A stretch of 42,175 bases of DNA from an uncultured Lachnospiraceae bacterium. GTDB lineage: Bacteria; Bacillota; Clostridia; Lachnospirales; Lachnospiraceae. Below the pieces are notes generated by a model that saw nothing but the letters and a program-made list of their open reading frames with translations, searched no databases and was not told the DNA's origin. Location: contig CAKQXY010000032.1 of assembly GCA_934292725.1 (NCBI GenBank), forward strand, positions 1 to 42,175, in the 5' to 3' direction. Of the stretch, positions 8,346-15,582 are shown in pieces; positions within the stretch are counted from its first letter, which is position 1, and each line of letters opens with the position of its first letter. The translations under genes and the position numbers were made by a program.

Positions 8346-9215
8346 ATGTACTATACAAAAGGCGTATTTGGTGTATTAAATCTTGAAAGCTTACCGGATG
8401 AACCAATGGTGCTTCTTGACGGTGGAATTGAAAGCCGCTATAAGGAAGACTACTTTTTTGATAACAGCTGCCGCTCTAATTATCACGGTTATCTTTTTCA
8501 ATATACACTGTCTGGGTGCGGTGCTTATGAATCTAATGGCAAAACTATTTTTCTTACTCCCGGCACAGCCTTTTTTGCCGCGATCCCCGAAAAAAGCTGC
8601 TATTATCTGCCTGAGAAATCTGATAAACCATGGGAATTTCTCTATCTTCATTTTAACGGAAGCGCTGTTATTCCTTTTTTTGAAAAGCTTACGCAGCACT
8701 GCGGCGGTATTATTTCAATTGACGCGCAGACAAGCTGCATCCAAAAGGCGCTTGCTCTTCATACACGCATGATTAGCGGCGGTCATTTGCAGCCCTATGA
8801 GGGCGGAGAATTTTTATACGGCTTTCTCTGTGGACTGCTTCGTCATGTTCTTCATCCAGCTGCTTTTCACACTGAAAGCACTGCCAGCCAGGCAGCCCTT
8901 TTAATGGAAAAGGAATTTGCGACCATTGGCGGCATTGATGAAGTGGCAAAACGTCTCCATATTTCTTCTGAGCATCTGTCCCGCTCTTTTCACAGCGAAT
9001 GGGGCATTGCTCCTGTTCAATATTTAAATAGAATGCGTATTCAGTCTGCCATGAATGATCTTCTTGGAAGCACTGACACTATAGAAGTCATTGCTGTCAA
9101 AAACGGTTTTGCAAATGGCAATTATTTTGCTAAAGTCTTTCGCCGCTATACAAAAATGACTCCTGGTGAATATCGCTGCAAAAAAACTGGACAAATCCGA
9201 ACTTTGTCAGTATAA
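8346..9215 (+). CDS. AraC family transcriptional regulator
   Basis: DNA-binding regulator of 289 residues. The N-terminal half is a cupin-like sensor (TPGTAFFAAIPEKSCYY and WEFLYLHFNG). The C-terminal 95 residues hold the two helix-turn-helix motifs: IDEVAKRLHISSEHLSRSF and IEVIAVKNGFANGNYFAKVF, then the family ending KMTPGEYR. The ATG at 8346 is preferred over a TTG one codon upstream; AGGG lies about 10 nt before it. It is divergent from the GH27 gene with a 99-bp shared intergenic region, a standard arrangement for a sugar-responsive local activator. The inducer is probably a product or substrate of the GH27 enzyme (inference). The promoter of the next operon lies within its 3' end. Confidence 0.88.
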   Translation: MYYTKGVFGVLNLESLPDEPMVLLDGGIESRYKEDYFFDNSCRSNYHGYLFQYTLSGCGAYESNGKTIFLTPGTAFFAAIPEKSCYYLPEKSDKPWEFLYLHFNGSAVIPFFEKLTQHCGGIISIDAQTSCIQKALALHTRMISGGHLQPYEGGEFLYGFLCGLLRHVLHPAAFHTESTASQAALLMEKEFATIGGIDEVAKRLHISSEHLSRSFHSEWGIAPVQYLNRMRIQSAMNDLLGSTDTIEVIAVKNGFANGNYFAKVFRRYTKMTPGEYRCKKTGQIRTLSV

Positions 9216-9216
9216 T
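9188..9216 (+). promoter_or_regulatory. Promoter of the queuosine salvage operon
   Basis: TGGACA (9188-9193), a 17-bp spacer and TATAAT (9211-9216) form a near-consensus promoter that overlaps the 3' end and stop codon of the araC gene. Transcription should begin near 9223, just ahead of the riboswitch. Confidence 0.7.
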
Positions 9217-9223
9217 AGGGCAC

Positions 9224-9271
9224 AGGCGATTTGCCTACTGGTTCGAAACCCTCCCAGTATAAAAAACTAGG
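9224..9271 (+). promoter_or_regulatory. PreQ1-I riboswitch (queuosine precursor sensor)
   Basis: The aptamer spans 9237-9271. P1 is ACTGG (9237-9241) pairing with CCAGT (9254-9258), the loop is TTCGAAACCCTC, and the A-rich tail TATAAAAAACTAGG follows directly. This matches the preQ1 class I pattern of a small stem, a loop with CCCTC and an AAAAAACTAGG tail that forms a pseudoknot with the loop. A small extra hairpin AGGC-GATTT-GCCT (9224-9236) sits just 5'. The downstream genes are nucleoside hydrolase, ECF S component and radical SAM, which fits queuosine salvage and supports the call. Confidence 0.88.
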
Positions 9272-9278
9272 CTGATGA

Positions 9279-9365
9279 AGCGTTCTTTTTTTAAGAGCGC
9301 TGTTTTCGCTGTAGTTTTTGAGGTGTTCAAATTCGTGCGAAGGCAGCGCTTTTTTGTTGCCTTTT
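9279..9365 (+). terminator. Expression platform of the preQ1 riboswitch (terminator hairpins)
   Basis: Two candidate hairpins follow the aptamer. One has a 9-bp stem (9279-9287 with 9293-9301, one G-T pair). The other has a 6-bp stem, GGCAGC (9342-9347) with GTTGCC (9356-9361), followed by TTTT. The palindrome AGCGCT occurs in both (9296-9301 and 9345-9350), so alternative pairings are possible. Which fold is the ligand-controlled terminator cannot be decided by eye. Confidence 0.5.
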
Positions 9366-9390
9366 ACACAAAAGAAAGGAACAGCTTATT

Positions 9391-10392
9391 ATGCGAAAAA
9401 AAGTAATTATCGACTGTGATCCGGGCATCGACGACAGCCTTGCGATCATGCTTGCCCTCTCCTGTGATCAGATTGAGGTGCTTGGAATCACAATTGTCTG
9501 TGGAAATTCCCCGACTGAAATGGGGGCAGGCAATGCTGCAAAGGTGCTTCGTCAAATGAATCGCCTTGACATTCCAATTTTTACTGGTGAACGCACACCA
9601 CTAAAGCGCGACTATGTAAACGCGCTTGACACACACGGCGCTGATGGCCTAGGCGAAAGCTTTCTTGAGCCAGTGGAAAACTTTTCTTTCCACACTGATG
9701 CCGTCTCATTTCTTGAGGAAACAATTCTTAACACGCACTGCAGCGTCATCGCACTTGGTCCGATGACAAATCTTGCACGTCTCATCCAGAAAAATCCTGC
9801 AGCATTTGCTGCAATTGATGAACTGGTATCGATGGGCGGTGCTTTTAAGAGTCATGGCAATTGTTCTCCTGTCGCTGAGTATAACTACTGGGCAGATCCT
9901 GATGCCGCTGCGCTTGTCTATGAGACGGCAGCAATGCAAAAGCGTCTTATCCATATGGTTGGCCTCGACGTGACAAGACAGATCGTTCTTACGCCAGATC
10001 TTATCTCTTATTTAAAGCGTCTCGACAGCAAAACTGGCTCATTTGTTGAGGCTATCACTAAATTCTACCTCGATTTTCATTGGGAATGGGAGCATATGAT
10101 TGGATGCGTCATCAATGATCCTATCGCTGTTGCCTATTTTGCTGATCATTCATTTTGCAGTGGTTTTGATGCCTACACGGCTGTTGAGACAGGCGGCATA
10201 AGCATCGGTCAAACCGTTGTTGACTCTATGAATTTCTATAAAAAGGAATCTAATAGCGTGGTACTGACACAGACTGATCCTGTCCGTTTCTTTACCTTCT
10301 TTTTCTCGTGCCTGCTTAATAAGGCTCCTGATGAGCTTGATCTTCTATCCGATATGGTGCGAAGTCCAAAGCAGATACGTGTAAATTCGTAA
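9391..10392 (+). CDS. queK: Nucleoside hydrolase, probable queuosine hydrolase QueK
   Basis: A 333-residue member of the inosine-uridine nucleoside hydrolase family, which cleaves the N-glycosidic bond of nucleosides in the cytosol. The calcium-site signature is D8-x-D10-PGI-D14-D15 at the N-terminus, and VSMGGAF and the NYWADPDAA region further in are also typical. Position decides the substrate: it is the first gene behind a preQ1-I riboswitch and is followed by an ECF S component and a radical-SAM-like gene, the same set known for queuosine salvage in Clostridioides difficile. There the hydrolase releases queuine from queuosine. A general purine or pyrimidine nucleosidase is the alternative, less likely given the control element. 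The ribosome binding site is AAAGGA. Confidence 0.75.
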   Translation: MRKKVIIDCDPGIDDSLAIMLALSCDQIEVLGITIVCGNSPTEMGAGNAAKVLRQMNRLDIPIFTGERTPLKRDYVNALDTHGADGLGESFLEPVENFSFHTDAVSFLEETILNTHCSVIALGPMTNLARLIQKNPAAFAAIDELVSMGGAFKSHGNCSPVAEYNYWADPDAAALVYETAAMQKRLIHMVGLDVTRQIVLTPDLISYLKRLDSKTGSFVEAITKFYLDFHWEWEHMIGCVINDPIAVAYFADHSFCSGFDAYTAVETGGISIGQTVVDSMNFYKKESNSVVLTQTDPVRFFTFFFSCLLNKAPDELDLLSDMVRSPKQIRVNS

Positions 10393-10452
10393 CTTGTTTG
10401 ATTTATAGTCAAAGCTTTGATACAAAAAAATTATAAATAAGAGGTATTTGAA

Positions 10453-11088
10453 ATGGAAAATAATAATAGAAGAAAACTTGGAACTTATCAGATTTGTTTG
10501 ATTGCACTGGCAATTGTTATGAATGTCATAGGCGGACAGATTGCGCTTGCTCTTCGTCTTCCAATTTATTTAGACAGTATCGGAACCATCATGATCGGTG
10601 CCTTACTTGGACCATGGTGCGGCTTAATCCCTGGTCTGCTTGGTGGTCTGATCATGGCTTTCACTGGTGATATTTACTCACTATATTTTGCACCTGTCGG
10701 CATGATCGTTGGTTTTATGAGTGGTCTTGCTCACACAGGTTTTTCTGGTCTTCGCGGCGGTGCTAAGCTTCAGCGCATTTTGTCACTCGGTCATATAAGT
10801 ACCGTTAAGGATGCCGCAATCATGATCGGACGTGCCTTTGTGATCTCTCTTCCAGGAACAGTTGTCAGCGCTTTTATCTGCACAGTTCTTTTTGGCGGAG
10901 TGACCTCATCTGGATCTGCAATTCTTGTTCAGTTTCTGGCTGCAAAGACACCGCTTGGACTGACAGCAAGCATCGTTCTTGTTCAGTTTTTAACTGATTT
11001 TTGTGACCGCGCAGTAAGCCTTGCGCTTGTCATGGCAATGGTTCGCGTGCTTCCTGTTTCTATTAAGCAGCGCCTTGCTGCAAATTGA
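10453..11088 (+). CDS. qrtT: ECF transporter S component, probable queuosine/queuine uptake protein QrtT
   Basis: An integral membrane protein of 211 residues with about six hydrophobic helices, small for a transporter and typical of substrate-binding S components of energy-coupling-factor importers. It has the usual start IALAIVMNVIGGQIA, then LDSIGTIMIGALLGPWCGLIPGLLGGL. It would need the shared ECF A, A' and T subunits, whose genes are not in this window. It lies 60 bp after the nucleoside hydrolase gene behind the same riboswitch, so the cargo is most likely queuosine, queuine or another preQ1-type precursor. A GAGG ribosome binding site lies 8-9 nt before the ATG. Confidence 0.78.
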   Translation: MENNNRRKLGTYQICLIALAIVMNVIGGQIALALRLPIYLDSIGTIMIGALLGPWCGLIPGLLGGLIMAFTGDIYSLYFAPVGMIVGFMSGLAHTGFSGLRGGAKLQRILSLGHISTVKDAAIMIGRAFVISLPGTVVSAFICTVLFGGVTSSGSAILVQFLAAKTPLGLTASIVLVQFLTDFCDRAVSLALVMAMVRVLPVSIKQRLAAN

Positions 11089-11093
11089 TACTA

Positions 11094-11284
11094 GGGTCAA
11101 AAGCTCCAAAAGCCGTTCGTGCTTGCACGATTAGGGTTTTGAGCTTGGGACCCGCAAAAACATGAGGATGCAGCGATTTTCAAAGAAAATCAGCGAATCC
11201 GAATGTTTTTAGAATTGCGAAAGTTGCATAGCAACGAAGCAATTCGTGGGTATCAGTTGGGGGAAAATACCTTTTGCCCCCAAC
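11094..11284 (+). ncRNA. Highly structured intergenic RNA region of four consecutive hairpins before queL
   Basis: Four stems follow one another in the 220 bp between qrtT and queL. (1) 11094-11106 pairs with 11141-11153, two mismatches, with an inner CGTGC/GCACG stem. (2) AAAAACAT (11156-11163) pairs with ATGTTTTT (11203-11210), then a GA/GA internal loop, GGAT/ATCC, a 5x5 internal loop, and GATTTTC/GAAAATC closed by AAA. (3) GAATTGC (11212-11218) pairs with GCAATTC (11239-11245), enclosing GTTGC/GCAAC. (4) GTTGGGGG (11256-11263) pairs with CCCCCAAC (11277-11284), extended by AAAA/TTTT. There is no long U-tract and no ORF. The AAGGAG of queL starts 12 nt later. It could be a regulatory RNA, an mRNA-stability element or a dispersed repeat. 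Confidence 0.6.
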
Positions 11285-11308
11285 ATCATATAATATAAGG
11301 AGTAATCT

Positions 11309-12007
11309 ATGGGAATCCCTGTTGAACGTTACAGTAAAATTACTGATAAAAATAACCGTGAAATTTGTCTGCTGCGTGCTTTTCCATGTGCTTGGGGAAA
11401 ATGCACATTTTGTGATTACATTGAGGACAATGGTCATGATGAAGCAGCTATGATTTCATTAAATAAAAGCATTTTAGATCAAGTCACCGGTGAATTTGGT
11501 GTTTTAGAGGTCATCAATTCAGGAAGCTGCTTTGAACTTCCAAAACAGACACTTGATGATATTGAAAATGTAATAAAAACAAAAAACATCCATAAGCTCT
11601 TTTTTGAATCGCACTGGATGTATAGAAAGCACCTTGCTGCAATGCGAAACCGCATGCCGGTGCCGATCATTTTTAAGATTGGCGTAGAGACATTTGACCG
11701 CGATTTTCGTGAGCATGTTCTTAATAAACATGCCGACTTTCAGTCGCCTGAAGAGGTCGCAGAATATTTTGACTCTCCATGTCTGATGGTCGGCATAAAA
11801 GGGCAGACAAAGGAAATGATCGCGCACGACATTGACTACCTAAAACGCTATTTTAAGCTTGGAACAGTAAACGTATACAACAATAATACTACACCAATCA
11901 AACGTGATGAAGAGCTTGTTCGCTGGTTTATGAAGGAATATAACTGGCTGCTTGACGATCCTTCTGTTGAAGTATTATACGATATCACTGATTTCGGTGT
12001 TGGGTGA
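11309..12007 (+). CDS. queL: Radical-SAM-like protein, probable queuine lyase QueL
   Basis: A 232-residue protein with a cysteine cluster C27-x4-C32-x2-C35 in FPCAWGKCTFCDY near the N-terminus, one residue longer than the usual CX3CX2C radical SAM spacing. The rest looks like a compact radical SAM barrel (LEVINSGSCFELP, IFKIGVETFDRDFREHVL, LMVGIKGQTKEMIAHDIDYL). As third gene behind a preQ1-I riboswitch with a nucleoside hydrolase and an ECF S component, it matches the queuine lyase described in C. difficile, which converts queuine to preQ1. AAGGAG lies 6 nt before the ATG. Its last 23 bp overlap the end of the convergent methyltransferase gene. Confidence 0.75.
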   Translation: MGIPVERYSKITDKNNREICLLRAFPCAWGKCTFCDYIEDNGHDEAAMISLNKSILDQVTGEFGVLEVINSGSCFELPKQTLDDIENVIKTKNIHKLFFESHWMYRKHLAAMRNRMPVPIIFKIGVETFDRDFREHVLNKHADFQSPEEVAEYFDSPCLMVGIKGQTKEMIAHDIDYLKRYFKLGTVNVYNNNTTPIKRDEELVRWFMKEYNWLLDDPSVEVLYDITDFGVG

Positions 12008-12821
12008 TTTCCCACATTGCTAGTCCGGCTGCGACTGCTACATTAAGAGAATCGACTCCGTTCATCATTGGAATTTTAGCTACATAATCAGCTGCATTGA
12101 TTGTGGACTCTGCAAGTCCCTGTCCTTCGTTTCCCATGATGATCGCGAGTCGATCTTTTTGTTTTAAAACTGGATCATCAATTCGAATATTATCTGAACG
12201 AAGTGCCATTGCAACTGTCTTGAAGCCTTCCTCCTTCAGCCATCCAATGCCCTCTTCCTTCCATCTTGCCTCGCTGCTTCCAATATAAGCCCATGGAACA
12301 AGAAGTGCATTTCCTACACTTACGCGCATTGCACGGCGATAAAGCGGATCTACGCAGGCTGGTGACAATAATACAGCATCTATTCCAAATGCTGCGGCAC
12401 TTCTAAAGATTGCACCGATATTTGTTGGATTTTCTACATCCTCAAGCACAACAATACGCTTTGCATTTTCAATCACTTTTTTATAATCAAAATTTTCTTT
12501 TCTTCGCATCGCACATGAAATTCCACCTGTCAATACATAGCCAAATTCCTTTTTAGCATCCTCTGGATCCACTACGTAAATAGGTGCCTCTCCCACACGA
12601 TCTAAAATCTCATCTTTTTCCATTTTTTCAGTACAGACAACACTTAATGGCTCGTAGCCTTGGCGAAGAGCAATATCAATAACATTTTTGCTTTCTGCAA
12701 TAAAAATGCCCGGCTCTGGCTCATAATAACGAAGAAGATGCACTTCTTTATTTCCGACATACCATTCTAATTCTGGAAGCTGTGCTGATGAAGCTTTGAT
12801 TATATTTTTTTTATTTCCCAT
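11985..12821 (-). CDS. TrmH/SpoU family RNA 2'-O-methyltransferase
   Basis: A SAM-dependent methyltransferase of the SPOUT superfamily that methylates ribose in rRNA or tRNA. The three family motifs are present: ENPTNIGAIFRSAAAFG, LAIIMGNEGQGL, and IPMMNGVDSLNVAVAAGLAMWE near the C-terminus, where the trefoil knot forms. The N-terminal 110 residues resemble an RNA-recognition extension. I prefer the ATG at 12821 (278 residues) because AGAGG then has 7-nt spacing; an ATG two codons upstream almost touches it. It lies 24 bp after modC and may be read from the same transcript, but no functional tie to molybdenum is apparent. The target nucleotide is unknown. Confidence 0.85.
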   Translation of the reverse strand: MGNKKNIIKASSAQLPELEWYVGNKEVHLLRYYEPEPGIFIAESKNVIDIALRQGYEPLSVVCTEKMEKDEILDRVGEAPIYVVDPEDAKKEFGYVLTGGISCAMRRKENFDYKKVIENAKRIVVLEDVENPTNIGAIFRSAAAFGIDAVLLSPACVDPLYRRAMRVSVGNALLVPWAYIGSSEARWKEEGIGWLKEEGFKTVAMALRSDNIRIDDPVLKQKDRLAIIMGNEGQGLAESTINAADYVAKIPMMNGVDSLNVAVAAGLAMWEITQHRNQ

Positions 12822-12845
12822 ATACATACCTCTGCTTGCTGCTAT

Positions 12846-13922
12846 TTATTCTCTATCTAATAATAGCAGATCTTCCTCTCTCACGTAAAGTACTTTTGGC
12901 ACACCCATAGAAGGATTCCAGTCACTTTTACTGATCTTCCACTGCATCCACTCACAGTTCTCATCTTTTCGAAATGAAATATTCCACTCAAACGGATCCT
13001 CTAATATCCTGTATTCGCCAACTTCCAATTCAGTTATATGATCCGCTTTCGTCTTTTTTTGCATCAGATAATGAGCCCTGATTCCAATAGTACGCGCCGT
13101 AAGTGCTTCCTTTGATACATTAAACGCCACACCCCATTCTTCCGCCCAAAGTTTGCCAGATGGTGTGTCTTGCATATGTGTTTCTGTCGGCTCTAAATCC
13201 TTTATCGGTTCCACGCTGCAAATATTTTTACAGCCTGACAAGAGAGCTGCTGTTTTTGTCTTTGGATTCTTAAAAAATTCTTTTACTGGTTCAATCACTT
13301 CCATCTTTCCCTGATTGATACAGCTTACAGTATCGCAGAGTCGATACACTTCATCTCTGCTGTGCGATACAAACAAGGCTGGCTTTTGAATATCTTTTAA
13401 CAAATCCATCATCTGCTGCTCCATCTTCCACTTAAGATAGCTGTCTAATGCTGCAAATGGTTCATCTAAAAGAAGAAGCTCTGGTTCTGCCGCTAACATA
13501 CGCGCCATCGCAACGCGCTGCTTTTGGCCTCCTGAGAGCTGATCCGGCATGTGTGTTTCAAGACCTGTCAGCTGAAAACCTGTTATATATTCCTGCACCT
13601 TTTTTTGATCTGGCTTTCTCCCCATTCCAGCCTGTATATTCTGTACCACATTCATGTTAGGAAATAATGCATAGTCCTGAAACATATATCCGACTTTTCT
13701 TTTTTGAGGCGGCAAATTTATCTTTTTTTTCGAGTCAAACAGCACTCTGTCATTTAAAACAATTCGTCCTTCGTCGGGACGCTCAATACCTGCAATGCAT
13801 TTTAATGTCATACTTTTTCCGCATCCAGATGCACCCAGGATTGCAAATACGCCGCCATCCATGCAAAAATCCACATCCAGCAAAAAATTTCCCAATTTCT
13901 TTTTTATCGTTACCTGCAACAT
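12846..13922 (-). CDS. modC: Molybdate ABC transporter ATP-binding protein ModC
   Basis: ATPase that drives molybdate import with ModB and ModA. It has 358 residues, Walker A GASGCGKS (30-37), a Q-loop in YMFQDYALFPNMNV, the signature LSGGQKQR, and Walker B LLLLDEPFAALD with a switch histidine in FVSHSRDE. The C-terminal third is longer than a plain ATPase domain and occupies the position of the regulatory domain in ModC-type proteins, but has diverged from the usual Mop-type sequence. It starts 21 bp after modB in the order modA-modB-modC. Tungstate transport is an alternative, but the molybdenum cofactor genes around it favour molybdate. Confidence 0.85.
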   Translation of the reverse strand: MLQVTIKKKLGNFLLDVDFCMDGGVFAILGASGCGKSMTLKCIAGIERPDEGRIVLNDRVLFDSKKKINLPPQKRKVGYMFQDYALFPNMNVVQNIQAGMGRKPDQKKVQEYITGFQLTGLETHMPDQLSGGQKQRVAMARMLAAEPELLLLDEPFAALDSYLKWKMEQQMMDLLKDIQKPALFVSHSRDEVYRLCDTVSCINQGKMEVIEPVKEFFKNPKTKTAALLSGCKNICSVEPIKDLEPTETHMQDTPSGKLWAEEWGVAFNVSKEALTARTIGIRAHYLMQKKTKADHITELEVGEYRILEDPFEWNISFRKDENCEWMQWKISKSDWNPSMGVPKVLYVREEDLLLLDRE

Positions 13923-13943
13923 ATCTGTCTTTTGCCCCTATCA

Positions 13944-14648
13944 TTACCATTGTTTTTTCTGTTTGTTTTTTCCTGATCCAAAAAGATTCATTAACAGCAC
14001 AACAACAAATGCAATCACCATGATCACCATTACCCAAAAGCCAGCTGTGCTATAATCTCCATTTTGAATTACCATTGCAATTTTCTGGGAAATCGTTCCT
14101 GTCTTTTTCGGAATATTTCCTGCAAGCATAGATGTAGCTCCATACTCGCCCATGGCTCTTGCAAATGTCAAAATTGTTCCAGAAAGTATTCCCGGACGCG
14201 CTGATGGAATAACGACCTTCCAGAAAATTTTCATTTCCGACATACCAAGTGTTCGCGCTGCATAGATTAAATTTGTGTCTACCTGCTCAAATGCTGCTCT
14301 GGCATTTCTATACATAAGAGGAAAAGCAATCACAGTTGCTGCAAGCACGCATCCAAGCCAAGTCTGTACTACCTTAATTCCACAGCCTTCATAAAGCGCA
14401 GCGCCAAATGGACGGCGCAGACTAAAAATCAGCAAAAGAAAAAAACCGGCTACCGTTGGCGGCAATACCATTGGCAGTGTAAGAATACCATCCAATACTG
14501 CTTTTGTTTTCGGTTCTGCTTTTATTACCTGTCTTGCTGCAAAGATCCCACCAAAAAAAGAAAGAATGGTTGCCACCACTCCAGTCTTTAATGAGATCAG
14601 CAAAGGACTCCAATCAAGTCCTCTCATAAATTCCATCAATTCTTCCAT
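13944..14648 (-). CDS. modB: Molybdate ABC transporter permease ModB
   Basis: Membrane permease of 234 residues with about five to six helices. It shows the ModB run LTLPMVLPPTVAGFFLLLIF and the EAA loop that docks to the ATPase (AARTLGMSEMKIFWKVVIPSARPGILSG), followed by FARAMGEYGATSMLAGN. It lies between modA and modC on the same strand. The ribosome binding site is GGTGG. The 82-bp gap to modA contains a hairpin, so the ratio of binding protein to permease may be set there. Confidence 0.9.
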   Translation of the reverse strand: MEELMEFMRGLDWSPLLISLKTGVVATILSFFGGIFAARQVIKAEPKTKAVLDGILTLPMVLPPTVAGFFLLLIFSLRRPFGAALYEGCGIKVVQTWLGCVLAATVIAFPLMYRNARAAFEQVDTNLIYAARTLGMSEMKIFWKVVIPSARPGILSGTILTFARAMGEYGATSMLAGNIPKKTGTISQKIAMVIQNGDYSTAGFWVMVIMVIAFVVVLLMNLFGSGKNKQKKQW

Positions 14649-14684
14649 TGTGCCACCATTCTTTCTATAAATTCATTAAAAACA

Positions 14685-14720
14685 CCACGTCCATATGAGC
14701 AATGCACCACATGGACATGG
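14685..14720 (-). promoter_or_regulatory. Intergenic hairpin between modA and modB
   Basis: GTCCAT (14689-14694) pairs with ATGGAC (14711-14716), and flanking CCA and TGG extend the stem past one unpaired base on each side. There is no U-tract. This is compatible with an mRNA-stabilising or processing hairpin that raises modA over modBC. Confidence 0.4.
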
Positions 14721-14730
14721 CAACTTACTT

Positions 14731-15582
14731 TTAATCCTCTACATCAGTATCAAAGTAATACTTCTGGAAAATTTCCTTTGCTTCATCGGTAATTAAGAAA
14801 TCGACAAATTCCTTTGCTGTAGCTGCTTCTGCCTCATCCGCCTCTGAATTTTGAATCTGTGCTACCGGATAAATAACATCTCCTGTCAGATCATAAGGAA
14901 TCTTCTCTAAAATCTCAAGACGATCTTCTAATCCATATGTATCGGAATAATAGACAGTTCCTACCTCATTTGATCCCTCTGCCACTGCTGATGTAACAGC
15001 ACCTACATTTGCACACTCATTGATTTCCACACCGCCAAGTGCTTCTGAAATATCTGTTGTTGAAATCTTTGATACATCATCTGCTTTTTCTAACATTCCT
15101 GCATTTACCATTGCCTGACGTGTGTATTTTCCTACAGGCACTGAACCATCTGCAAGTGCAATGCTGCCAGCATTTTTAATATCATTAAGACCTGTTACCT
15201 TTGTGTTGCTTCCCTTATATGTCACTACACAAACCTGGTTGTTTACAACGTTGTGACGTGTTCCCTCTACGACAAGACCATCTGTCTCATCAAGCTGATT
15301 CATCTGCTTAACTGCAGCGGAGAAAAATACGTCGCAGGCTGCACCTTCTTCAATCTGAACCATCAAAGTTCCTGAGCTGTCATAGCTTCCCTGTACATTT
15401 ACATTTTCGTGTGTTTTCTGAAACTCTGCGATCAGTTCCTCCATTACCTGATTCAGACTCTTCGCAGCAAATACAGTAATCGTAACTTCTTCTTTTTTGT
15501 CTGATGCCTTAGAACCACATCCTGCAAGCAGTGATGCTGCCAAAATAGTTGTCAGCACAATTCCTGCATGTTTCTTTCTCAT
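14731..15582 (-). CDS. modA: Molybdate-binding lipoprotein ModA
   Basis: Extracellular substrate-binding protein of the molybdate importer, 283 residues. The N-terminus is a lipoprotein signal with lipobox LLAGC (lipidated C22). The mature part follows the ModA pattern, with ITVFAAKSLNQVMEEL at the start, DVFFSAAVKQMNQL, and EVGTVYYSDTYG in the second lobe. AAGGAG lies 7 nt before the ATG. The start overlaps the xdhC stop by 4 bp, so the transport genes are translationally coupled to the maturation genes upstream. Confidence 0.92.
   Translation of the reverse strand: MRKKHAGIVLTTILAASLLAGCGSKASDKKEEVTITVFAAKSLNQVMEELIAEFQKTHENVNVQGSYDSSGTLMVQIEEGAACDVFFSAAVKQMNQLDETDGLVVEGTRHNVVNNQVCVVTYKGSNTKVTGLNDIKNAGSIALADGSVPVGKYTRQAMVNAGMLEKADDVSKISTTDISEALGGVEINECANVGAVTSAVAEGSNEVGTVYYSDTYGLEDRLEILEKIPYDLTGDVIYPVAQIQNSEADEAEAATAKEFVDFLITDEAKEIFQKYYFDTDVED

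Noticed and set aside
8391..8699. Open frame antisense to the araC gene, and similar long antisense frames elsewhere (such as 1577-1852, 3203-3415 and 19550-19933).
   Set aside because: They overlap well-supported genes, lack family signatures and ribosome binding sites, and have unlikely composition.
9237..9260. GGTTCGAAACC looked like a tRNA T-arm.
   Set aside because: No acceptor, D or anticodon arm fits around it. The stem, CCCTC loop and AAAAAACTAGG tail match a preQ1-I riboswitch.
9262..9282. AGGCTGATGAAG resembled the 3' part of a fluoride riboswitch.
   Set aside because: The matching 5' GGCGAUG-type segment and pseudoknot partners are absent, and the downstream genes are for queuosine salvage.
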